Of a stretch of DNA of 64,000 bases, positions 39,610 through 49,528 are shown in pieces. The notes under the pieces were generated by a model that ran no database searches, was not told the DNA's origin, and worked only from the letters and a program-made list of their open reading frames with translations. Within the stretch, counting starts at the first letter, position 1. The number at the start of each line of letters is the position of its first letter. The DNA lies in assembly GCA_030849465.1 (NCBI GenBank), contig JARVLF010000016.1:1178001-1242000 (forward strand), written 5' to 3'. A program made the position numbers and the translations under genes. The stretch comes from Moesziomyces globuligerus (taxonomy: Eukaryota > Basidiomycota > Ustilaginomycetes > Ustilaginales > Ustilaginaceae).

Positions 39610-42600
39610 TTAGTTGTGGAGCGCGTGCGACGCCTGCGAGGCGACGGCGTAGGGGTTGACGGAAAACACCTTGAGCACAGGCGGCGACTTGGACATGTCC
39701 GAGGTCACAATCACCGGCACCTGCATCAGCTCCTTGATCGTCTGCACCCTCTGGCCGCCAGGCGTCTCGCTGAGGCCGTTGAACTCGAGCGCCGGCTTGT
39801 GCAGACTCCTGGCCCGCTGCTGCGACGCCTTGGCCGCCTCAATGTTGTGCTGACGCACCAGCGCCGCCGTCGAGCTCTCGTTGTCCTCCTCGTCGTCATC
39901 GTCGGCAAACAGCGCCGCCTCGTCCGTCTGCGACTGCGACGTCATCTCCATCATCGCGTGCTGCTGCGCCACCTCCTGCAGCTTCTTGACGTGCACGTCG
40001 TCCGACGTCTCGGCCAGCCACGCAATCACGTCGACGTTGGGCTTCCAGTGGATCGAGAGCGCGTTCGTCTGCGCATCGTGCACGTGCTGCTCGATCGGCA
40101 TCTGGTCCACGTGCACGCGCTTCTCGATGCCAAACTCGGGCACGATCACGTCAAACGCCGCATCCAGCACACCCATCACCGTCGCCGGTCGCACCACGGG
40201 CCCGTAGCGCATCGTCAGATCGTGGATTAGCAGACACAGGAACAGATGCGCGCTCTGCTCCTGCGCCAGCTTGGCCGCATCCTTCTTGACGTTGCACTGC
40301 TGCGCGATCTTGGCCATCGCCTCGCGGTCGACGCCAAACTTGTCCTGCCCGGCCAGCACCACCTCGAGCTGGCGATGCACCATCAGGTCGGCGTAGCGGC
40401 GGATGGGCGAGGTGAAGTGCGTGTACAGCGGCACGTTGAGCGCATAGTGCTGATACTTGGCGATGTCGACCATGCCAGTGCAGAAGTACTTGGCCTTCAT
40501 CATGGCATTCGTCACCAGAGCCTGCAGCGCCTGGCGTGCCGCCTCGTCCTTGATCTCGGCCAGACTGCGGTGCAGCGCGCCACCGGACGAAATGTCGATG
40601 TCATAGCCCATCGACTTGGCACGCTTCAGGAAGCCTTCCAGACGTCGGTCCAGCGGCCTCTCGTGGCGGCGCAGAAGCGCCAGCTCCGGAAGCCCGGTCG
40701 CGATCTGCTGCGCCACAGCCATGTTGGCCTGGAGCATGAACTCCTCGATGAGGCGGTGCGCATCGTACGTAGAGTAGATGCTCGCGTCGGTGGGCAGACC
40801 GTCTTCGTCGAGCCTGAAGCTGAGCTTGACGTTGTCGATGCGGAGCGCGCCGCCCTCGAAGCGGCGTGCCCGCATCTTCTTGGCCAGCTGGTGCAGCATG
40901 AGGATGTCGTCGGCGATCTCCTTGGGCTTGTGCTCCTCGATCTTGTCCTTGGGCAGCTCGCCGCCCTCGATGACCTTCTGCGCATCCGAGTAGGCGAGCT
41001 TAGCGCACGACCTGATGATCGACTTGCCGAACCAGCTGCTGATCACCTGGGCATCCTTGTTCATGGTGAACACGGCGGAGAAGGTGAGCCTCTCGACGCC
41101 CGGCACAAGCGAACACAGCTCTTCGCTCAGGGCGGGGGGAAGCATGGGGATCGCGCGCTGGACTAAGTAGACGGAGGTGCCGCGCTTGCGTGCCTCGCGG
41201 TCGAGACTCGAGCCGAGCTTGACAAAGTGCGAGACGTCGGCGATGTGGACACCGACCTCGTACTTGCCATCCTCGAGCCGCACGACGTGGACGGCATCGT
41301 CGAGGTCCTTGGCCGTCTCGGGGTCGATGGTGAACACGCGGTGAGAGCGGAAGTCCTTGCGAATCTCGTACTCTCGCTCCGGAATCTTCCACGGGGCGGG
41401 AGGGAGGCACTTGAGGGCGCCTTCGGTGAACGCCTCGGTGGCGGAGCTGAGCGTATCCTTGAGCAAGGCCTGGGTCTCGGCCTCGACGTTGCCAATCACG
41501 CCGATCTCCTCGACGAGGGCGCCGAAGGGGTGCAGCGAAGTGATCGGCCATCGCTTGATGCAGGCGACGAAGAGGCGAGAGTTGAAACTCTCTTGGCCCT
41601 CTTCGGCCCAGAAGTCCTCTGGCGCCTGATCGGCAGGGATGGCGATGAGAGGCACTCGCTTGTCAGTGGGACGGAACCAGATGATCTTGGGGCGGGGCTT
41701 GACCTCGGGTGCAAGGGCACTGACGCCCTCGCGCTGGATGCGTTCGGCCTGCTGCTTCTCCTTGGTGGCGGCCGAAGAGGGACGAAGCAGGCCGAGAGTG
41801 CCGGAGAAGAGCTGACCGGGCGAGCGCTCGACAATGGCAACGACGTGGCCGGCAAGCGGAGGCGGGCTCTGCTCGTTCTCCTCCTCATCCTCGATGAGTC
41901 GGAGCTGAGCGCCCTCAACTTCGAGGTCGTCCTTGGCCTTGTCGGGCTTGCGGGAGAATTGGCCGCTCTGCTCCTCCTTGCGCTTCTTCTTGTCCTCCTT
42001 CTCGCGCTTGACGTTCCAGACCTCGACCGGGTCGAGCAGCTCGACGGCGACGAGATCGCCCTCGAGCGCGCGGTTGCGGTCCTTGGATCCGCTGATGAAG
42101 ATGTCGCTGTCGAGCACCTCGGTAGTGACGTAGGCGTCGCTACGGTTGCGCTTGTTGATGCGCAAGACGCCGACGACGATCTTGCCGTGGGCGAGCAGCG
42201 TGGGGAGCGTACCCTGAGGCAGATAGTTGCCGAAGAGGGCCTTGCGCTGGACGCCACCAGGTCCGCCACCCGGTCCCATACCGCCACCGAACTGGTTGGC
42301 GCCGAAGCCGCTGGCCATGGGATTGAATCCACCGCCGAGCGAAGGAGCGCGGTAGTGTCCCGTGACGGCAGCCGACTCGCGGAACTGGTGGAGCATGGCG
42401 AGATGCGCCTGGGCCTGAGCGAGGTCGACGAGTTGAGGAGGCTGCGCGCCATTCATGCGCCACTGGGTGCTGCTGCCACGCGAGTGACCGCGAGGACCTC
42501 CAGCACCAGCGCCTCCGAAGCCATCGGCGAGGTCGCTCGCGGAGCCGCCCATACCAAAGGAATTGAAGCTGACCAGACCGCCACCGGCCATGAGATAGTC

Positions 42601-43710
42601 GGCGGAGAGATCGGTGAGCTGGGCCGAGGGGCGATTGAAGTGGCCGACGGTAGGCTGCGAGGGCTGGTAGGCCGCCTGAGCAGGGCGTTGAGCACTGGCG
42701 GTGCTCGGGAAGGAAAAGTCCGGATTGGCCTGCATGACAGGGCCGGCCGACGGAGCCGAGTCGGCGTTAGGCGAGTCTCGTCGTTGCTGGAGCTGCTGTG
42801 CGTCAGGCTGTCTATTCTGTTGCTGTTGCTGCTGTTGCTGATTGGCCTTGTTGACGACATTGACCGAGTGCCTGCGGCCGTGGCCGCGTGGGAGCATGGG
42901 AGTCTGGGAGACAGGCTGCTGGCTGGGTACAAAGTTGTTGACACTTGGGTTGAAGGCGTTGCCGGTGGAGAAGCTGCCCATAGGGCCGGAACGAGGGGCG
43001 TGACTTTGGATCCTGCGATGGCCGCCGAAAGCATGGCTGCCGCCGTTGAGCGGGTTGGCAGAGGCGCCGCCCGAGGCAGCTGCAGCATGGGCCTGACCGA
43101 CTTCGGCCGACTGCATGAGCTGCGCCTGCTGAAGCTGGAGCATCTCGATCTGCTGCTGGAGGGCGACCTGCTGCTCTGCGAGCATCTGGCTCTGAGCGGA
43201 GAGCGAGTTGGCGTTGCCGCCGACGCTGGCGGCGGGATGATGGCCGGAGCGGCTGGAGAGCAAGCCGCTCATGTCGCTGCCGGTGCGACGGTGGGAGGCG
43301 TTGGCGGAGGAGCCAAAGCTGAAGTCGGAGGCGTGTCCGCGCTGACCGCGCGTGGGGTCGAAGGCTGAAGCGCCGTAACCGACGGAGCTGGCGCCGTCGT
43401 CGGTCATGTCGTCGGCCTCACTGGGGGTGGGGCCGATGCCCGAGCCGACGTTGTATCCGAGGTCGGCGAAGCGGCTCTGGAGACTAAGCTGGCGCTGGTG
43501 AGAGAGGTTGGCGCGGAAGTCGGCGCCGGATTGGTTGGAGTGGCGGGCCATGGCGCTCTGGAAGGCGGCGTTGCCGGCGAAGCGGGGAGCTTGCTGGCGG
43601 TTGTAGGAGGACTGTTGGTGAGAGTGAGTCGATTCGGGCGCCGCCTCTGCGTCCTCGCCGAGGCTGGCGAGACCGACGGGGCGGGAGGCGAACATGTTGC
43701 TGCGATCCAT
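39610..43710 (-). CDS. SSD1: SSD1/DIS3L2-type RNB-domain RNA-binding protein
   Basis: The protein has 1,366 residues from the ATG at 43710. The first 480 residues are Gln-, Ser-, Gly- and Asn-rich and probably disordered. The Ssd1-type cold-shock region follows (YLPQGTLPTLLAHGKIVVG, NKRNRSDAYVTTEVL), then a long charged insert, a second cold-shock-like part, and the RNB domain. Its metal-binding motif reads TIDPETAKDLDDAV: Asp796, 802, 804 and 805, matching all four catalytic aspartates of RNase II enzymes. The conserved HFTSPIRRYADLMVHRQL (about 1100) supplies the Arg. Known role of the yeast protein: binding mRNAs, especially for wall proteins, under Cbk1 control; yeast Ssd1 itself is not an active nuclease. 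Here activity is plausible. Family assignment is firm; whether SSD1 or DIS3L2 is the better name is less sure. Confidence 0.9.
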   Translation of the reverse strand: MDRSNMFASRPVGLASLGEDAEAAPESTHSHQQSSYNRQQAPRFAGNAAFQSAMARHSNQSGADFRANLSHQRQLSLQSRFADLGYNVGSGIGPTPSEADDMTDDGASSVGYGASAFDPTRGQRGHASDFSFGSSANASHRRTGSDMSGLLSSRSGHHPAASVGGNANSLSAQSQMLAEQQVALQQQIEMLQLQQAQLMQSAEVGQAHAAAASGGASANPLNGGSHAFGGHRRIQSHAPRSGPMGSFSTGNAFNPSVNNFVPSQQPVSQTPMLPRGHGRRHSVNVVNKANQQQQQQQQNRQPDAQQLQQRRDSPNADSAPSAGPVMQANPDFSFPSTASAQRPAQAAYQPSQPTVGHFNRPSAQLTDLSADYLMAGGGLVSFNSFGMGGSASDLADGFGGAGAGGPRGHSRGSSTQWRMNGAQPPQLVDLAQAQAHLAMLHQFRESAAVTGHYRAPSLGGGFNPMASGFGANQFGGGMGPGGGPGGVQRKALFGNYLPQGTLPTLLAHGKIVVGVLRINKRNRSDAYVTTEVLDSDIFISGSKDRNRALEGDLVAVELLDPVEVWNVKREKEDKKKRKEEQSGQFSRKPDKAKDDLEVEGAQLRLIEDEEENEQSPPPLAGHVVAIVERSPGQLFSGTLGLLRPSSAATKEKQQAERIQREGVSALAPEVKPRPKIIWFRPTDKRVPLIAIPADQAPEDFWAEEGQESFNSRLFVACIKRWPITSLHPFGALVEEIGVIGNVEAETQALLKDTLSSATEAFTEGALKCLPPAPWKIPEREYEIRKDFRSHRVFTIDPETAKDLDDAVHVVRLEDGKYEVGVHIADVSHFVKLGSSLDREARKRGTSVYLVQRAIPMLPPALSEELCSLVPGVERLTFSAVFTMNKDAQVISSWFGKSIIRSCAKLAYSDAQKVIEGGELPKDKIEEHKPKEIADDILMLHQLAKKMRARRFEGGALRIDNVKLSFRLDEDGLPTDASIYSTYDAHRLIEEFMLQANMAVAQQIATGLPELALLRRHERPLDRRLEGFLKRAKSMGYDIDISSGGALHRSLAEIKDEAARQALQALVTNAMMKAKYFCTGMVDIAKYQHYALNVPLYTHFTSPIRRYADLMVHRQLEVVLAGQDKFGVDREAMAKIAQQCNVKKDAAKLAQEQSAHLFLCLLIHDLTMRYGPVVRPATVMGVLDAAFDVIVPEFGIEKRVHVDQMPIEQHVHDAQTNALSIHWKPNVDVIAWLAETSDDVHVKKLQEVAQQHAMMEMTSQSQTDEAALFADDDDEEDNESSTAALVRQHNIEAAKASQQRARSLHKPALEFNGLSETPGGQRVQTIKELMQVPVIVTSDMSKSPPVLKVFSVNPYAVASQASHALHN

Positions 43711-43730
43711 GGCGAACGAACGCAGCTAGG

Positions 43731-43854
43731 CTACAAGTACGAGATGTGTGGAGGGAGGCTATTCGAGAACGAGAAAGAGAGAGTGAGGCAAGCACTGGTC
43801 AGCTCTCTTTGCACTTGAAGGACGGTATGGGACAAGGGAAGCAGGGGCACGTAC
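43731..43854 (-). other. Candidate leader intron of the SSD1-type gene
   Basis: On the minus strand GTACGT at 43854 and a pyrimidine-poor-to-TAG end at 43731 bound 124 nt lying just upstream of the start codon. A CTCAC-type branch-like string is present in the expected area. It would not alter the protein. Only consensus supports it. Confidence 0.35.
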
Positions 43855-44720
43855 CTTTGTCGGCGCGCAGACTATGATGGAGAGCGAGGTCAGAAAGAGA
43901 AGGAAGCGATGAAGGTATCGAGGGGTGGTGCGACGTGAATGTCGCCGAGGTGAGAAAAGAGAGGAGAGGTGTGGATGGGAGAAGATGGTGATGCGAGATC
44001 GAGGTCGAGGTGGGCTGAATCTAGTGAATATATAGAGGCGACGAACGATGCAGGGAAGCTATGCAATGCTGTTGAATGTGGCAGACGTGGAGCGAGAAGC
44101 GGCAAAGAGAGCCGGCAATGCGATGCGATAGCGAGCGTTGATTCCGTTGCGAGGAGGAGGAGGTAGAGGAGGAGCGACTGTCGATTACGGACGAGGCGAG
44201 ACGGTCGAAGGCGAGAGCGAAGGCGTGCGGAACGATGAAACGATCGTTGTTCCGGGAGCACGGGAGCTGGAGCGAGGAAGGAGCAAAGGATCAAACGAAG
44301 GTGAGCCGATACCTCGAAGGCACCACGCCAAGACGGAGTGAAGATGGGAAGGGGGGAAGAAGGAGAAGGATGAGGTGAGGTCGGGTGGCTGAGGCTAAGA
44401 ATGAGGGTTGGACGAGCGAGAATGTGTGTGGCGGGCGGGCGGCTGGGATGCGAGGTGCTAGCAAGTGTGCACAGAGCAGCGTGTATGCGTGGGGCGGTGG
44501 CGGGTCGCGGCTGAGCTTCCAGAAGCAGAAGCGCTCTCACCGCTCTGAGTGCGAGAGAGCACACGCTCGCCTGCCCGCTGCTCAGCCTATCTCATCATCA
44601 TGATGCGGCGGTACACGTAAGTCAATCAATCTTTTAATCACACAGTTTCCCTCTAATAAAAATCGCCCAGTCCCGGCCGGCTGTCGTTCTCCGCGCTTGG
44701 CTCCAAGTAGGGCGAGCCGC

Positions 44721-44750
44721 TGCCGCTGCCTGCCGCTGCCTGCCGCTGCC
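44721..44750 (+). repeat. Three exact 10-bp units TGCCGCTGCC
   Basis: Three perfect tandem copies in intergenic sequence. The unit differs from the CACCGTCACA minisatellite near 39.3 kb, but the period is the same. Confidence 0.9.
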
Positions 44751-45834
44751 TTTGGCTCCGCCCAACCAAGGCGTTTTCTCCTAAGCGCCCGCTGCATGCA
44801 AACGCAACGCACTTCCGTCAGCCCACAGCCATGATCAGCCATCTGAAGGGCAGCCCATGTGATCGTCCAGTCAAAGCCCCGTCGCCCATGCTCCTGTCGC
44901 GCCAAGCCACGGACGTGCAGTCGCCTGCCTTGGCCATGCTTGACCAACCTGGGCCAACATTTGACCCAGCCGCTTGCAAGCTCTACCGTCCGAGCAAAGT
45001 TGCATGGGCCAAGCCGCTGCTTGCTCTCCCCACCTTGATTCCTTCTGGACGCGTTTTTCCGGACCTGCCAGCTTGGCCCTTGGAGCGCCACGAATTCGCC
45101 GCTTTTTCGAAAACAATGTGAATCCGGCTGGGACACGAAAAAGACACAATCACAGAATCGCGCTGGCTACAAAGTGACAGCTCGCCATCTCACCTCGCCT
45201 CGTATCGTCGATACTTGAGAAAATGACCGCAAGCATCTTCGCCCGCTCTTGTCATCATTTCTGAGATTCGCTGTGCGGTAGAGTAATCCAGTCGGTGTCA
45301 CGTCACTTGAGCGCATTGCGCTGGGGAGCGGACCGACGAAGCGGTCACCGCTTGACCGCGGCGCCTTTTTTTCGCCGCTCGACACCCAACCGGTTATCCC
45401 CTGGCAATTTCCAGCCGGCGGACCATACACCCCACCACCTCGTGGGCAGCTAACTCCGGGCCCCTTAGGTATCGTCGGAATCGATTGATCGGTTTTAGTG
45501 CGGTCCTGAACTGTCAGCCTCCCCCACGCCCGAACCCCTGACGAATGTCGAGCTCGCCGGTCGTGCTCCGAGATGGTTGAGGTGTATGCCGTCTCAGCAT
45601 GGGCTCGAGCAAGTTTAATCTTAGTCTTTTTGTTTTTTTGGGTTCGCTTTTTCTTGCGATATTTTCGCCTCGTACTTTGATCCGCTTCCACCCGGTCCAG
45701 CTGCAGGACTGACTCTAAGTTCCGCGGCTGTACAACTGTGTATATGATACAGGGATCGTTCTCCTCCCCCATGGCAGCTTGAACCTGCGCCTCGGGTTCT
45801 GGTGAATGTGACCCAAACCCTCGTTTCCTAAGAA

Positions 45835-45857
45835 GGGAGGAGGGAGGGAGGGAGGGG
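45835..45857 (+). repeat. GGGA-type G-rich tract, possible G-quadruplex
   Basis: Repeated GGGA units give five runs of three or four G within 23 bases, spaced by single A or AGGA. This meets the usual pattern for a G-quadruplex. It lies in the intergenic region about 400 bp past the AT-hook gene stop. Confidence 0.5.
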
Positions 45858-46249
45858 AGAAATGTCCGACGGTACGATTCGAAAATGAAAACCGAGAAAT
45901 ATCGCCTCGGAAATGATCTGTCCCCAGCCTCCTCCTTGCCATCCTCCTTCCGTCGCTGATTGCATCATGCTTCCCCCCTCGTTCAGCCGGAACTCAGTAC
46001 CATCTCGCTTTCACATCCAATCGCATTCCAAACTCTCACCTCTTTCAGACTCATCATAGCCGGATCGTGGCGGAGATAGTACAGCTGGTATTACAGAGCG
46101 ATTTACATGAATGCCTGCTCGCCTTTGCAGGCAGATAGAAAGGCACAGGAAGAGCGGTTCGGAGCAGTCATACACACATCGGACAGAGACATCGGAATCG
46201 AAACAGAGCGCACGCCCAAGCGTAGCGCTACGAGCGGCGACCGCCACTC

Positions 46250-48306
46250 TCAAGCGTTCTTCTTCGGTCGGCCGCGCGGCTTCTTGGCCGGCACCGCAGG
46301 CGCGGCAGCAGCACTCTGAATTGCCGGAGCCGGCACGGCAGCACCAGCACCAGCACCAGCCGCGGCCGCAGCCGCAGCCGCAGCTGCAGCTGCAGCCTCG
46401 GCGTCTGCCTTCTTCGGACGGCCGCGCGGACGCTTGATCGGCTCCTCGCCCTCCACCTTCTCCTTGGGCGGGCGCCCACGCTTCTTGCCCGTGCTCGCCG
46501 GCGCAGCAGGCGCAGCAGGCGCTGCCACTGGCGTCAGCGGCGGCGTCGTGATCTGGCCCAGCGAGGCCGTCGCGGGATCGGCCACCTCCTTCTTCGGACG
46601 ACCTCGCTTCTTGGCGGGCGGAGCAATCGGCATAGCTGGGGCCACAGGGGCCGCAGGCATCACTGCCGGAGCTGCGGCCAGCGGACTCGGCTGCGCAGCC
46701 GAGGCATCCTTCTTCGGTCGGCCGCGCTTCTTGGGCGTCGGCGTGGCGGCGGCAGGGTCTGTGAAGACGACAGGCAATCCCTGGCTCGGAGGGGGAAGCA
46801 CCGCAGCACCCGGCCCCGTGGGCGACCCAGCAGCTGCGATAGCGGCAGCGGCAGCCGCGGCTTCAGCCAGAGCAGCCTTCGAAGGTCGGCCCCTCTTCTT
46901 AGCAGGCGGTGCGACAGGCGTCGTCGGAGCCACGGGTACAGGGACAGCCACAGGTGCCATCGCTGGAGCAGCAGTGGCAGACTTGGGAGGGCGACCTCGC
47001 TTCTTGGGAGCAGGCTGGACGGGAGCAGCTGCAGCCGGCTGAGGTGGCAGAGGCGACTGCGTGATGGCAGCCTGAGCCTGAGCCTGAGCCTTCGGGGGGC
47101 GTCCTCTCTTTTTCGGCGAAGCCACTGCTGGGCTTGGCTGCGGGGCGGCGACAGCAGCCGGGGCAGCGACGGGGGTAGCGGGAGCCGCAGCAGCTGCCGC
47201 ATTCTTAGGCGGACGTCCTCGCTTCTTGGGCGCAGGAGCATCTGGAGCCGCAGCCTGCTGGAGGACCTGCGAGGGTGCAGGAACGGGCGCAGGAGCAGCA
47301 GCGTTCTTGGGCGGACGACCGGGCTTCCTCTTGATGGGCGATTGGGTCATCGCGGGGTCGGCAGCGCCGGCGGTCGCATACGCCGCACTCTGCTGCTGAG
47401 GAGCTGCTGGGGCAGCAGCAGCGGCTGCAGCCGCGGCGGCTTCGAGCGAGGCTTTCGAGGGACGTCCGCGCTTCTTGGGCTGCTTTTCGGGCGAGGGGGG
47501 AAGAATGGTGGCAGCTGCGGCAGCCTGTTCGGCTTGCTCGGCGTGATCGATCAGCGCAGGATCCTGAGCGTGGCGTGCCGAGTCCGGGATGTCCTCGTAG
47601 GCAACATGACCATCGGCGAAAGCGCGGTCGATGCGAGCCTGGTCGATGGAGAGCAGCTCGTCATAGCCGTCCTGAGTAGCGAGAGCATCGGAGGCAGATC
47701 GGGGCAAAAACGCGCGACGCGGCACGGGATTTTCCCATTTTTCAGGCAGGGCAAAGTCAGGTCAGAAATGCATCCATTTTGCAAAAGCACCGCCCAACGT
47801 TGGCTATTTTTGGGACGCGTCCACTTACGAGGTCCGCGGCGTCGACGATGCCGTCCTTCTCCTGAATGTTCTGGATGATCTTGGGCGTGGTGCTGAGGTG
47901 TGCATGATCGGGTGTGTGACGGTTGCGGAGAAGCGAGTCGAGGATCAAGAAGGGTGGGCAGGTGTCAGCGAGAATGATCGGTCGGAGGGCTATGCGGACG
48001 AAACCGCGAAAATGCGAATAAAGCGAAATCGGAGACGCGAAAAAAGGAAAGGGAGGCGCAGGGTGCGTGCGGAAGCGCCGACGTGCGGGAGCGCGGGAGT
48101 GCGCGAGTGCGCGAGTGCGCAGGAGAGCGCATTTGACTGCAGTCTACTCACCAACCCCAGTGTCTCCAGTGGAAGCTCTGGCTGCCCTGAATCTCGATGA
48201 GGCTGCCGAGACGGAGCTCGCCCTTCATGATCTTGGTGCCGAAGCACGGCTTGGGGCCTTTGCAGCCGGCCCGGTTCGAGCTGGCGTATTCGATGCGGTA
48301 CGGCAT
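46250..48306 (-). CDS. PARP-type zinc finger protein with eleven AT-hooks
   Basis: Three exons, 48306-48152, 47892-47829 and 47671-46250, give 546 residues. Residues 1-75 are a PARP-type zinc finger: MPYRIEYASSNRAGCKGPKP, KIMKGELRLGSLIE and HWRHWGC, with likely ligands Cys15, Cys21, His49 and Cys52. It continues TTPKIIQNIQEKDGIVDAAD and DGYDELLSIDQARIDRAF, as in other fungal proteins with this finger. From about 100 to the end, eleven AT-hooks of the KKRGRPPK, KRKPGRPPK or PRGRPKK type are spaced by Ala/Pro/Gln-rich linkers, the last at the C-terminus. PARP fingers recognise DNA ends and nicks; AT-hooks bind the minor groove of AT-rich DNA. No catalytic PARP domain is present. Probable nuclear chromatin or DNA-damage protein; the process is unknown. 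Exons join in frame and rebuild the finger, so the model is reliable. Confidence 0.88.
47672..47828 (-). other. Second intron of the PARP-finger/AT-hook gene
   Basis: Donor GTAAGT at 47828 and acceptor CAG ending at 47672 bound 157 nt. Phase 0: exon 2 ends after Asp-Leu and exon 3 begins Asp-Gly-Tyr-Asp, restoring the conserved sequence after the finger. Confidence 0.85.
47893..48151 (-). other. First intron of the PARP-finger/AT-hook gene
   Basis: Donor GTGAGT at 48151 and acceptor CAG ending at 47893 bound 259 nt. It splits the codon of Cys52 (TG|C), the last predicted zinc ligand, so correct splicing is needed to complete the finger. Confidence 0.85.
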
Positions 48307-49528
48307 GGTGGCGAGTGTCGTGCGCAGCGAGCTCGAGGGTGGATCGGAAGTCGGGCTACGCGCCGCGAGTCGAGAATTGCGGCGTGTCTGCGAGTTGGAG
48401 GCTTCCGCTTCGCACTGCTTGGTGATGGAAACGCGTACAATGCGATTCTTCCGGAAGAAATATTGGCCCGGGATGACCAAGGGAGGTAAGACCGGATGGA
48501 GCCAGAGATGATGGTGTGCGGATGGACGGATGGATACGAGGGCGGGGCAAGATCTCGATCTCGATCCCGACTCTGACTAAAAGTGGGTCGCGGCATTTTC
48601 GGTGGAAGAAAAGAAAAGGAAAATGGAAATGCTCAGGCAGCGAGGCTTGAATTTAATGAATGATATTTCTCTACTTTTTGTAATTCTTTCGGTCGAAAAT
48701 GCGCCTAATTGAATTCGCTGACTCAAAGCCAGCGACCGCGTGAGCGTGACTGCTCCAGAACCCCAGATCCAAAAAAGACGGCTGATCCGACAGTTCTGGC
48801 ACGTCTTTTTTTTTGGGTTTCCTTTTCGACTTTGCGCCTCTGCACTCGCCCTAAACTTGTCGCTTTGCTCGTCACACAGGTGTGCTGTGCGCCCCACCAA
48901 CTTTCGTGGTTTCTGGCGCGTTTACCTGCTACTGTACGGTACAGCACACCGGTACTGGCCAGTGCTCAAACGCCAAAAAGAAATGCCCCGGCCTCGAATG
49001 GTTGCCTCCTAACAACGCTCTTGCCCGCCCTTTGTCACCAATCTTTGGCTCAGGTCTTTACGCCAATTGTGCTTTTCCGACCATCGATCGCGCTCGGAGA
49101 CCTAGCTTTCCTGGACGCTAAGTCGACGGTGGCTTGCCAACAAGAATCAAAGCGGCGAAGTCTGTGAGGCCAATTTACGGCCTGACTAGGCCCTGCCCTG
49201 CTGTCTGAAGGTTATCAATTTGTTGCCAAGCCAGGAAAAGTCACCAGCTGGGAAAGGCGATTCCGACTGTTCGGGGGTGCATTTTCCAAGAGAAACTTGA
49301 CTGGCTGGACCCTGAGCGCCTTTGCGCGGGAAAGGCGCCAAAGTCAAAAAGGAGCAAAGGCTCTGGAGCGGTGAGTCGCCAAGCACTTTTTTGACTTTAG
49401 CGCTGCGCTCTGTCTGCAGGAGGCTGCATGTCGACACGCTCGGACCTCGCGAAGAACCCGCGCCCTCGTTCGGTTCGGCTCGAGTCCACCATCTTCCCTG
49501 GCCCGGCAGCGCGGGGCGCTTTTCGACG
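48307..49528. promoter_or_regulatory. Divergent promoter region, AT-hook and DeSI-like genes
   Basis: This 1.2-kb region separates two divergent starts. It contains TACTGTACGGTACAG at 48930-48944, identical to the first 15 bases of the palindrome near 22.78 kb. The 69 codons preceding 49529 stay open in the DeSI frame but have no ATG. No other gene is visible. Confidence 0.55.
48930..48944. promoter_or_regulatory. Second copy of TACTGTACGGTACAG
   Basis: Fifteen bases match 22779-22793 exactly and form the same inverted arms around CGG; the second arm is shortened (TACAGCA). Located about 620 bp from the AT-hook gene start and 600 bp from the DeSI-like start. Confidence 0.5.

Larger units (their letters stand above)
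43711..46249. promoter_or_regulatory. 2.5-kb region upstream of the SSD1-type gene and downstream of the AT-hook gene
   Basis: From 43711 to about 44450 the minus strand is pyrimidine-rich, as expected for a long leader of the SSD1-type gene. A candidate leader intron (donor GTACGT at 43854, acceptor TAG ending at 43731) fits consensus but is not proven. The rest holds a 10-bp repeat at 44721-44750, a G-rich tract at 45835-45857 and the presumed 3' end of the AT-hook gene. No open frame is convincing. Confidence 0.5.

Noticed and set aside
41227..43368. 713-codon plus-strand frame antisense to the SSD1-type gene
   Set aside because: It mirrors the codons of the RNB and cold-shock regions; no domain and a repetitive Gly/Leu/Glu/Asp/Val composition.
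44582..45136. 184-codon minus-strand frame between the SSD1-type and AT-hook genes
   Set aside because: Contains the TGCCGCTGCC repeat and no domain; overlaps other frames on both strands.
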